From Wolbachia endosymbiont of Cylisticus convexus (lineage in GTDB: Bacteria > Pseudomonadota > Alphaproteobacteria > Rickettsiales > Anaplasmataceae): a DNA stretch of 34,267 bases. The translations under genes and the position numbers were made by a program. Where the stretch lies: positions 1 to 34,267 of the forward strand of contig NZ_QPIP01000007.1 in the NCBI RefSeq assembly GCF_003344345.1, read 5' to 3'. Positions 1-7,996 of the stretch are shown in pieces; positions within the stretch are counted from its first letter, which is position 1, and every line of letters starts with the position of its first letter. The notes under the pieces are model-generated. The model was not told the DNA's origin, did no database searches, and was given only the letters and a program-made list of their open reading frames with translations.

Positions 1-23
1 GTTCAAAAAAGTGTGTCAAACCG
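1..23 (+). repeat. IS left terminal inverted repeat
   Basis: Begins gttcaaaaaagtgtgtcaaa and is the inverted partner of 1310-1332 with one mismatch. It marks the left end of the IS256-family element. Confidence 0.9.
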
Positions 24-65
24 AAAAAAAGTAATTTATATCAATTTAAAAATGGAGGTTTGACA

Positions 66-1304
66 ATGAGTCAAAAAGTAGTAAACAGAACTAACGGATT
101 GGTAGATTATAAAGAGTTGGAAACAAATATCCTGTCGTCTATACGAGAAGGAAGACCGTTGACAGGAAAGGAGGGAGCATTAACACCATTTATAAAAAAG
201 CTGCTGGAGGCGAGTCTAGAAGGTGAAATAGAAAACCATTTATTAGCTGAAAGTGAAGAAAATAATCGCAGAAATGGGAGGAATGGAAAGACTTTACGTA
301 CAAGTGCAGGTTCATTTGAGCTGTTAACGCCAAGAGATAGAGAAGGAAGTTTTGAGCCGCAAATAGTCAAAAAAAGGCAAACAAGCTTACATCCAGAGCT
401 TGAAACGAAGATTTTGAGCACATTTGCCAGTGGTATGAGCTATAGAGATATAGCGTCACACGTTGAGGAAATTTATGATCACAAAATATCGGTAGCAGAG
501 ATATCAAGTATTACCGACAAATTACTGCCTATAATCAATGAATGGCGTAGTCGTCCACTGCAATCAGTATACCCGATAGTATTTATGGATGGGATGTTCT
601 TTAAGGTCAAGGAGGATGGACATTGCGTAAGTAAATGTATGTACAATATATTGGGCATAGACCAAAATGGCAGAAAAGAAGTCCTGGGCTTTTATTTGGC
701 TGAAAGTGAAGGAGCTAACTTTTGGTTGGAAGTGCTAAATAACCTCAAAGAAAGAGGAGTAGAAGATATTCTGATTGCATGTGTAGATGGGCTAAAAAGC
801 TTTCCTGCAGCCATCAACAGTGTATTTCCCAGTGCAGAAGTGCAGCTATGTATAGTACACCAAATAAGAAATTCTCTGAAATATGTATCCAGTAAAGATG
901 TGAAAGTTTTCATGAATGATCTGAAAAAAATATATCGTGCTTCAAGTAAAGAAATTGCTGAGAATTATCTGCTTGAGCTGGAAGGAAAATGGGGAGAAAA
1001 GTATCCTTTAGTTATAAAATCCTGGCAGAACAATTGGGAAAACTTATCCAGTTATTTTAAGTATTCTGGGCCAGTTAGGAAGCTGATTTACACCACTAAT
1101 CCAATTGAGGGGTTGCATAGACAAATCAGGAAATTTACTAAAACTAAGGGTTCATTTACTAGTACAAATGCCTTGTACAAACAGGTATATTGTGCTATAA
1201 AAAAGGTAGAGCAAAAGTGGATTATGGCTCTCCCTAATTGGGCTTTAACTATGTCTCAACTTGATATTTTCTTTCCAGATAGGTTGAAAATTGAGTTGAA
1301 CTAA
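66..1304 (+). CDS. IS256-family (mutator-type) DDE transposase
   Basis: The 412-residue protein catalyses transposition of the surrounding element. An upstream in-frame TTG exists at 60, but ATG at 66 is preceded by a GGAGG Shine-Dalgarno (54-58) at good spacing, so it is taken as the start. The likely catalytic acids are Asp175 (in VFMDGMFFKV), Asp241 (in CVDGLKSF) and Glu348 (in TTNPIEGLHRQIRK), the D-D-E layout known for the family. The helical stretch between the second Asp and the Glu carries the family CIVHQIRNSLKYV motif. Length is normal for IS256 transposases and no break is seen, so it is probably active. Confidence 0.95.
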   Translation: MSQKVVNRTNGLVDYKELETNILSSIREGRPLTGKEGALTPFIKKLLEASLEGEIENHLLAESEENNRRNGRNGKTLRTSAGSFELLTPRDREGSFEPQIVKKRQTSLHPELETKILSTFASGMSYRDIASHVEEIYDHKISVAEISSITDKLLPIINEWRSRPLQSVYPIVFMDGMFFKVKEDGHCVSKCMYNILGIDQNGRKEVLGFYLAESEGANFWLEVLNNLKERGVEDILIACVDGLKSFPAAINSVFPSAEVQLCIVHQIRNSLKYVSSKDVKVFMNDLKKIYRASSKEIAENYLLELEGKWGEKYPLVIKSWQNNWENLSSYFKYSGPVRKLIYTTNPIEGLHRQIRKFTKTKGSFTSTNALYKQVYCAIKKVEQKWIMALPNWALTMSQLDIFFPDRLKIELN

Positions 1305-1309
1305 AAATG

Positions 1310-1332
1310 CGGCTTGACACACTTTTTTGAAC
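1310..1332 (+). repeat. IS right terminal inverted repeat
   Basis: Ends gacacacttttttgaac, the inverted partner of 1-23 with one mismatch. TcA sequence begins at 1333. Confidence 0.9.
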
Positions 1333-2206
1333 ATTCCCCAGTTGATGGCTTAAATGTTAACTTATAAGGTTTAACTTGTGTCTGCTTAAACTTTTCCCAT
1401 ATATCAGGATAAGCTGCACTTAAGTTCATTACTAGCATGCCATGATAATACTCCAGCTTTGAAAGTTTTGTTACCTCACCTTTTAATCTCTCTCCACCAT
1501 CTAGCGCAGTGTAATCAATATGAATTACTACATCAGAAATATTACTAGTATCAAACCTATTGGTCGCTTTTGGCAAACTCAATTCCCAATTAGAAACAAC
1601 CCCTGTTCCTTCAAATGGCAAATAGCGCTCATCATTAAAGTTGAGCTCAAACAATCCACTATCTTGGTCTCCTTTTGAAATTGCTATCTGTTGATTATGC
1701 TTCCAATTTACTCTTAAGACATCTTCTTGTGGTTGATTAGAGCCCTCTTCTCCTAATAAGTATTTTATTGCTTCAATATCAGGTTTAAGTACTATCTTAT
1801 TACTTGTTTGCTGTAAGCTTGCATGAATATTTTCATAAGGGCCAACCACTGCAGGAATGGTAATTTTTATATTCTTAATCTGACGACAATAATGCCCAGG
1901 AAAGTCTAGATCAAACAGTCTTTCTGTCAAAGCAAACTTACAGCTACCCTTAGTTTTTAGGTCATGCAGTGCTATAGGATCTATTTGCCCTAAAGAAACT
2001 ACTTTGTTAATTTCAAACGTTCTTTCGTTTTTATCATGATAATCCTTTGCCATTTGTTCAAGTGCAAACTTTAAAACACTACCAGCAAGCAATCCTTCCT
2101 TTAAACTATTCCAAGAGCTGTTAGTAATGAATGGTTTGTTATTGTTAAGTTCATATTGATAAGTTTTCTCTGCTTGTTTAGCAATCTCCAAGGCTATTTT
2201 ATAAGC
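1333..2206 (-). pseudogene. tcA: TcA toxin subunit, C-terminal part (after in-frame stop, cut by IS256)
   Basis: This is the direct in-frame continuation of the TcA gene after a TAA at 2207-2209. It reads AYKIALEIAKQAEKTYQYEL, the region that follows the channel helices in TcA proteins. Later it carries RYLPFEGTGVVSNWELSLP and ISDVVIHIDYTALDGG, both hallmark motifs of the TcA C-terminus. The only start in this frame is a TTG at 2191 with no clear ribosome-binding site, so independent translation is doubtful. The frame is cut by the IS256 element after ...FKPSTGE, and further TcA residues would lie left of the window. About 290 codons stay open, so decay is recent or the piece is still used. 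Confidence 0.85.
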
Positions 2207-5200
2207 TTAGAAGTATATAATTGCTATCTGTCCTTTCATCCAATTATATAGCTCTTGATTAGTAAACTTACTCTTGAAGAACTCTTCTTTTTCTTTAATT
2301 TGCTCTATCGATTTCTTATGAGCTTTGAAATCCTGCTCAGCATTATCTTGGTAAATTTTATTTGTTTCTATTTGACAACTAATCTGCTCTGTATCATGAG
2401 AAGCCATGATTCTTTGCAACTCCCAATCTTCAGCACGTCTTTTGTAGCTCTCTGTTGTATAGGCTATCTGCGCTTTTTCATTTAAAATTGCTCCCACTGA
2501 CTCAGCTATATTTGCTCCTACCTCGATAGCAGAACCTGGTTGAAAATTTCCTACAGCCAAACCATACACTGTAGGTATTAAGTGTGCAGCGGCAGCCACT
2601 CCCCTTATTACAGCAACTCCAGTTCTTATATCAATTGCTTCGCTGGATAATGCTATAGCTTTCTTTTCACCAGCCGATAAGCCAACATTAATCAAATTTC
2701 CATAGTGCAACTTACGATCTTTTGCACTGTTTAAACTAGCATCGAGCGCTTTAGCTTCTTCTCTTAAAGCTACAATGGCTTTTTCCTTAATGGTAGTCAC
2801 CAAGTTTGCCATTATTTCTTCTTGTTTATTGTAAAGTATAGCAAGTGCTTCAGCATCTCTTTTTTCCAGTACACCTAATAACTCTGACCCAAACTGGATT
2901 ACAGTTTCAACTATCGATCTTGCATAAGCAACCATATAACTAAATCGGTAATATGGTAGCTGATCAATAGATGGCACTGTTACAGAAGAACCACTACCAC
3001 TTATGGTTTGTATCAATTGTCTTGGATCTATCGGTGCTTGAAACAAAGGCAATTCTAAACGTTTTCCTGTAATATCTAAACAATGCCTTATCTTGTAAAG
3101 ACGGTCTTCTACCTTATCCCATAAACCAATAAATTCTTCATTTCCTGGTTTACAGAAATAACAACCATACTTTGCCATATCATATATTTCATTAGTAGAT
3201 TGTATTTTAACCGATTGCGTGTTTGTAGATGGCAACTCTGCTTCCAACTTACGTAAAGCACCACTCCCTTGGTTACTTTTTAATTCTTCAAAGGTCTTAG
3301 CTTCAACTGTAAAATTTCCCTTCTTGATTGGTTTATGACCAAGCAAATCCCAAGCTCTAACATATAGCATAGTAGCCTGGTTCAATGCTTCCCATGACTT
3401 TTTAGCAAAAAGCATATCTCCCCAATCAATTAAGTTATCTACATAAGACTTAATTATGTATTTCTCAAACGCAGTTGTACGTTGCTTTGCAATTACATAT
3501 GGGTCAAAAGGATCAATTTCTAATTCTTGAATGGTTTGGGTATTCCTTGAATCGTTTATAGTGCTTTCTTTATTACGCTGAGTAAGTGGTAAAAACTGCC
3601 AGGTTTGATTCTTATCATTAGTAGGATTTAGAATGTACTGATACCATTTCCGAGCTGTAGCAAAGTCTTGCTCTTGTCTTAAGTGCAAAGCAACCAATGT
3701 AGGCACATGAAAGAATATTTCCCATAGATAAATACCGTAAGCACCACTAAAATCAAAACAGTCAGACGGAAGATCAATGACTCTATCCTTTGGCTCAAAT
3801 CTTTCAAACTTAAGTTGTTCATTAGAATCACATGTTTGTGACTCTAAAGTCAAAATTCTTTTAGGTCCTCCAACATAAGCTTTTTGACGTAACTTACGAA
3901 CATTACCAGTAATATTCAACCTCGTAAATGTAAATTCAATGTCATTTAACTTTATTCTTGGAATTTCACTATAGTATTTAAACTTAAAGCAAGTGCTACC
4001 AATTTTATAAGTTGATTGACTACTAATTGAAGCTAAATCGTAGTTTTTAGGCAAAAGTAAAAATGGCTCACGAATGTTCTCACGTTCAAGATTGCCTTCC
4101 ACAATAAACCATCCTGGTTTGTTTATTACTTGCTGAGTTAGTGATACTTTAAATTCCCCTAATAATTCTACAGAAGGTTTACCCGAAAGAAATTCAACAT
4201 TGTCTTCTTTATTAGTTACATTACTCTTAAAAACATTCTTAGTGAACTTAAGGGTAAGCTTATCTTTCGCGTTCTTGTCTATATCGCAAGATAGATTACT
4301 GGTTTCATCATTTAAATTTGTGTTGTAAGAAGCATCAAGAAAAAATCCTGATTTGTTTTCATTAGTAACCAGATCTTCATCAAGAGTAAATAAGGAAGAT
4401 GGACTTGCACTACCACTAGTGCCTGGTCTTATTTCACCTATTGCAGCCACAATACGTTTCTCCTGTCCACCTTCTTCCGCAAGGTAAAAAGCTGCCACTT
4501 TTTTCCAGTATAGTTTATTTATTTCTGCAGGATCCACTTTTACATTGCTTGCTAGTTCTTGTTGAGCTGACCAACTGCCACTTGGTTTCTGAAAGATGTA
4601 ATTAATTGTTGCGTCAACTATTTTTTCCTCATTTCCCTCTTTTCCTTTTTCAATTTGCTGCACCCAGAATAAAAATAACCTATGAAATGCATAAATAGGG
4701 GTTACAGTTTCCACTGGAATTGAAGCCTCTATCTTTTCCCAGGCAGTCCAATAAAGAATTTGTTGATTTCTTTCATCAAAAATTGCTGTACGGTAATAAT
4801 AATTATACGGCTGAGCAAGTGTACGACCAATTATATATAAAGTATTCTTTTCTCCTCCTGAAATTTTATCTTCTACTTTTTCAAAACAACTATCTACTAT
4901 TTTTAAGCTTGTAACTTCTTCGAAGTCTTCAAAATAATCCATGTATGCATTACTTACTGCCTCTTCTGTGATATTTCCTTGCATTAAGGTGTTTTGTAAT
5001 GTTTTGTATCCTGGAGTTGTAATTCTGCGTAAAGTAGGATTTAGGTAATTCTCAGGATATAATTTTATCTTATTACTTACTTCCCATTCACGATAACTAG
5101 ATAACCATTTCCATTTTTCTTCATTTAATCCTGGTTTAACTTTTACTCCTTGCTCTAACTTCATTATAGAGCGATGAATATAGAGCTGAACACTGTTTAA

Positions 5201-7294
5201 TGCTGCTTTTAAAGGCGAAATTACTGAGCAGTCGCTCATTTCAACATCTATTAATAAATGCGAATATAAATCACGCATATTTCTTAGCTTTAGTTTATAT
5301 ATCATATAACTCGCTAGAATATCACGTTTTCGCCCTGCTAAATATTTTTCAGCTTTATCTTTAGTTTCGCTTTTTGCTGATAATTCAAGATTTTCCGCAG
5401 TATCAGTATACTTTTTCCATTTATTATCGTCACTATCTACTTTCAAATTGTACAAATCCTTTAACGATAATAGAACTTTGCTATTAATTCCTGACTTAGT
5501 TACTAAATCCATAAAAGACTTAATTTTCATCAAAGAATCTATAGGGTTTGGTACTTTAGTAAAACATGGTTTAAGTGCTTCTACCTTTTTTATATCTTCC
5601 AAAGTATCTTTATTCCAGCCAGTTAGTTGTACTATTTTCTCTACAACTTTATTTTCGTTGTAATTTTTTCCATTTAGCCAATCTATGTATTGTGTAACAC
5701 TATCACTAGAAAATGTATCTTTTAAAGTATTGTAATTTATGAGGGTTTTAATTTGACTTAATGACCATTCTGCCTGTATGCCATAAGCATTTCCATATTT
5801 TATGATATTACTTATATCCTCTGCTGAAAGTTTTAGCGTTGTAAATATAGTAATATTATGAAGAAGCTTTTCAGTCAAAGATTGTCCATATTTTGTTGTA
5901 AACTCATAAGCTGCGTCTAATATATCTCGTTGTATTTGGACATACTTACTTATTTTATTATACAAAATCTCTTTTTCCTCTCCTTGTCCTATTTCACTTG
6001 CTTGTTGTTTATAAAGTTCGGAAGGATTAACCAAATCATTGAGCTGCTGAATAGTAATTGAATGCTTTTTTAACCAATCGTTCAATTCAACCACACGCTC
6101 TATATCATCTGAACTTAGTTCATCAATATCCAATAACGATAAAAATTGTGTAAGTTCTGCAATTGATATACTAATTAACCTTGCCAATAAGACTTGTTTA
6201 TATACTCCAAAGAGCAATAATTTTCCAGTTTGGCTCGATATCTTATTATTATATTCAATCAAAGAGGTTAGTTCATTACTGCTAACGTTTAAGATGTCTT
6301 GCAATGCACTGTAGCTGTTTTCATCTTTAGCTAACTCCTGCAGCTTTCCATAGTTACTATTCAACGAAGATTTAAACTCTGAAAGGTTTTCAAGCTTTTT
6401 AGATAAAATATCTTCTTGAGCATACAATTCAGCTATTTTGGTTACAGGTTGTTTAAATCTATCTTGTAGATTTTTTATCTTTGCTATTTGTTTAACAAAG
6501 TCTGCATTGATTTCGTCTTTACCAACAGCAACTAGAACATCACTAAGTTCTTCAAATGACCAGTTAAGCTTATTTGCAAGACGAATAAACTGATGTAGAA
6601 ATCCTAGAGCTTGATTATCAAGGTTTATAATAGTCTGATTAGTGGAATCGATGCTTAGTTTCGCTGAATCAGCAAGTTTCTTGATTTTGTTATAACTATC
6701 AAGCAACAGTTCTAATTTGTCGTCTATATCAGTTTGAGAAATGAACTTTTCAACTTTTTTTAGTTGATCTAGTGATTGGGTTCCATATGCTTCTTTTAAA
6801 TAACCTTCTGTTGTATCGTTAGAGATGATCATTTGATGCGCTTCTGGTGAAAGGTCTAGGTCTTCTAAGGTATTATCAACATTCGATATCAGTGCTTTAC
6901 ACACCTCTGCTAAGCTGATATTATCCTCCTTAAGGTAAGCGCGTATACTAATTAAAGGAAAATTAGCAGGTAAATTAAATGGATATTTAGCTGTTGCTAA
7001 TTTTTGTAGAATGTCTTCATTTGATTCACCCTTTAAATTCTCTTCCATTATCTGGTTAACAATCTCCAGATATAATTTTTCTTTATTAGTATTATTACAA
7101 TCTAATTTTATTTTATTAAAAAGGTCAGGACGACGTGATTTAAGATCTTTACCGTTTGTTGGCTGCTCAATATATTTTTCAACAGTTTCCATTAACTTCA
7201 CAAAATAAGCCGCTGGACTTAGAACTGATTGGCAATGGTCACATTCGTTATAACCTTGTGTCATGTTGCTATCTGTTGTAGTTGTAGTCGTCAT
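2207..7294 (-). CDS. tcA: Insecticidal toxin complex subunit TcA, main body (1,695 aa, ends at a probable nonsense codon)
   Basis: TcA forms the pentameric pore and translocation channel of Tc toxins that injects the TcC toxic fragment into target cells. The early motif CDHCQSVLSPAAYFVKLM (residues 18-35) is typical of the TcA N-terminal alpha-helical region. A hydrophobic stretch rich in Ala, Val and Ile (about 1559-1583) followed by long helices and KFTNQELYNWMKGQIAIIYF matches the channel-forming C-terminal helices. ATG at 7294 is chosen because AAGGGG precedes it at good spacing, 4 bp after the stop of the upstream gene; a 12-codon upstream extension is open but less likely. The gene stops at TAA 2207-2209, where family members have a conserved Gln (IYF-Q). 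Full TcA proteins are about 2,400-2,500 residues, so this form is shorter even if the stop is repaired. Confidence 0.88.
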   Translation of the reverse strand: MTTTTTTDSNMTQGYNECDHCQSVLSPAAYFVKLMETVEKYIEQPTNGKDLKSRRPDLFNKIKLDCNNTNKEKLYLEIVNQIMEENLKGESNEDILQKLATAKYPFNLPANFPLISIRAYLKEDNISLAEVCKALISNVDNTLEDLDLSPEAHQMIISNDTTEGYLKEAYGTQSLDQLKKVEKFISQTDIDDKLELLLDSYNKIKKLADSAKLSIDSTNQTIINLDNQALGFLHQFIRLANKLNWSFEELSDVLVAVGKDEINADFVKQIAKIKNLQDRFKQPVTKIAELYAQEDILSKKLENLSEFKSSLNSNYGKLQELAKDENSYSALQDILNVSSNELTSLIEYNNKISSQTGKLLLFGVYKQVLLARLISISIAELTQFLSLLDIDELSSDDIERVVELNDWLKKHSITIQQLNDLVNPSELYKQQASEIGQGEEKEILYNKISKYVQIQRDILDAAYEFTTKYGQSLTEKLLHNITIFTTLKLSAEDISNIIKYGNAYGIQAEWSLSQIKTLINYNTLKDTFSSDSVTQYIDWLNGKNYNENKVVEKIVQLTGWNKDTLEDIKKVEALKPCFTKVPNPIDSLMKIKSFMDLVTKSGINSKVLLSLKDLYNLKVDSDDNKWKKYTDTAENLELSAKSETKDKAEKYLAGRKRDILASYMIYKLKLRNMRDLYSHLLIDVEMSDCSVISPLKAALNSVQLYIHRSIMKLEQGVKVKPGLNEEKWKWLSSYREWEVSNKIKLYPENYLNPTLRRITTPGYKTLQNTLMQGNITEEAVSNAYMDYFEDFEEVTSLKIVDSCFEKVEDKISGGEKNTLYIIGRTLAQPYNYYYRTAIFDERNQQILYWTAWEKIEASIPVETVTPIYAFHRLFLFWVQQIEKGKEGNEEKIVDATINYIFQKPSGSWSAQQELASNVKVDPAEINKLYWKKVAAFYLAEEGGQEKRIVAAIGEIRPGTSGSASPSSLFTLDEDLVTNENKSGFFLDASYNTNLNDETSNLSCDIDKNAKDKLTLKFTKNVFKSNVTNKEDNVEFLSGKPSVELLGEFKVSLTQQVINKPGWFIVEGNLERENIREPFLLLPKNYDLASISSQSTYKIGSTCFKFKYYSEIPRIKLNDIEFTFTRLNITGNVRKLRQKAYVGGPKRILTLESQTCDSNEQLKFERFEPKDRVIDLPSDCFDFSGAYGIYLWEIFFHVPTLVALHLRQEQDFATARKWYQYILNPTNDKNQTWQFLPLTQRNKESTINDSRNTQTIQELEIDPFDPYVIAKQRTTAFEKYIIKSYVDNLIDWGDMLFAKKSWEALNQATMLYVRAWDLLGHKPIKKGNFTVEAKTFEELKSNQGSGALRKLEAELPSTNTQSVKIQSTNEIYDMAKYGCYFCKPGNEEFIGLWDKVEDRLYKIRHCLDITGKRLELPLFQAPIDPRQLIQTISGSGSSVTVPSIDQLPYYRFSYMVAYARSIVETVIQFGSELLGVLEKRDAEALAILYNKQEEIMANLVTTIKEKAIVALREEAKALDASLNSAKDRKLHYGNLINVGLSAGEKKAIALSSEAIDIRTGVAVIRGVAAAAHLIPTVYGLAVGNFQPGSAIEVGANIAESVGAILNEKAQIAYTTESYKRRAEDWELQRIMASHDTEQISCQIETNKIYQDNAEQDFKAHKKSIEQIKEKEEFFKSKFTNQELYNWMKGQIAIIYF

Positions 7295-7298
7295 ATTA

Positions 7299-7664
7299 TT
7301 ATTCCCCTTGTAAACTGTGTATAATTGCATCGCACTTCTCTGCAGTATCGTGATCGATATTGCAAACGCGTAGTGCTCGATAATGTGGTTCGGTCATTTC
7401 TCTGGCATTTTCTATATATCGAGAGACGAATTCACGTCTAGCTAAAGCTTTTTGGTAGATATCTTTAGCTTCTTCCTCTGTAATTGTGTCCTTTACCTTT
7501 TCAATAAAGGTACTTTCACATAAATCTGTGATTTTAAATGCTGAGTCATATAAAAACTCATCATTTTCATTTTTAAAGCTGAGTAATTTCTCAGCTTCTT
7601 CAACGTTTATTCCTATCTTTTCTAGGCGAAGTTGAGAATCGTTCTCTATATTTTCATTGGTCAT
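7299..7664 (-). CDS. Separate N-terminal domain of TcA (121 aa)
   Basis: The segment FKITDLCESTFIEKVKDTIT followed by EEEAKDIYQKALARREFVSR resembles the first about 100 residues of TcA proteins (LTDICHLSF... then a helix with a Tyr and charged residues). It lies just upstream of the TcA body but in a different frame. ATG 7664 is chosen because AAGGAGG sits directly upstream; an open extension to 7709 lacks this. The TAA at 7299-7301 is followed 4 bp later by the TcA ATG, which has its own AAGGGG inside this gene's last codons. This arrangement favours coupled translation of two pieces. Either TcA is naturally split here, or an old frameshift was rescued by a new start. The fold is inferred from motif similarity only. 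Confidence 0.65.
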   Translation of the reverse strand: MTNENIENDSQLRLEKIGINVEEAEKLLSFKNENDEFLYDSAFKITDLCESTFIEKVKDTITEEEAKDIYQKALARREFVSRYIENAREMTEPHYRALRVCNIDHDTAEKCDAIIHSLQGE

Positions 7665-7736
7665 AATTTCCTCCTTATTCAAGATTTGTATGCGTAATTT
7701 AATGAGCAACTGGAATAAACTTTAATTCCGTAACCA

Positions 7737-7970
7737 TTAAGGATGTAAGTGAGAAAGTCTCAGTAAAGATTTTGTGTCGATACTATTACCGAATATATGC
7801 TGAATTTTTGGCAGATATTTTCCCCATAACCATTTGATAGGTAGAACTCCTGTCTTCACAAATAAATCCCCGCTTTCTCGAGTTTTTTCATATATTTTTC
7901 CTATTCCAAAATCTTTCCAAGGCGGATCTACCTTTCTTCCTTCTTTCCAAAAAATCATATTTTGCATCAT
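7737..7970 (-). pseudogene. Orphan duplicate of the Rhs/TcC C-terminal tip (77 aa)
   Basis: The protein nearly repeats the last 100 residues of the TcC/Rhs gene to its right: FWKEGRKVDPPWKDFGIGK is identical in both. It lacks a 4-residue insert (TKIR) found in the long copy and stops after SHLHP, where the long copy goes on for 18 residues. The homology begins at 7985, inside the toxin tip, so no Rhs core precedes it. AAGGA sits directly before an ATGATG pair, so it could be translated, but this may be coincidence. Orphan C-terminal tips after a full Rhs gene are a known pattern in polymorphic toxins. It may equally be a dead tandem duplication. Confidence 0.7.
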
Positions 7971-7985
7971 TTCCTTATTATCTTT
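7741..7985 (-). repeat. Direct tandem repeat, copy A (orphan tip)
   Basis: This 245-bp segment is nearly identical to 8055-8311 and in the same orientation; it differs by a few substitutions and one 12-bp deletion. The copies are 314 bp apart start to start, separated by 69 bp that hold the true 3' end of the long copy's gene. Confidence 0.92.
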
Positions 7986-7996
7986 CCGCTCTCTAC

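Larger units (their letters stand above)
1..1332 (+). mobile_element. IS256-family insertion sequence, complete, inserted in TcA
   Basis: Terminal inverted repeats of 23 bp are visible at 1-23 and 1310-1332. They match at 22 of 23 positions; the single mismatch is T versus C near the inner end. They enclose one transposase gene. The element begins at the first base of the window, so the target duplication on the left cannot be checked. The right end cuts the minus-strand TcA reading frame, which then reads 11 codons into the IS before a stop. The intact repeats and open transposase suggest a recent insertion. Confidence 0.93.

Noticed and set aside
107..421. Minus-strand frame inside the IS
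   Set aside because: It lies wholly under the transposase in antisense and has no ribosome-binding site or protein-like features.
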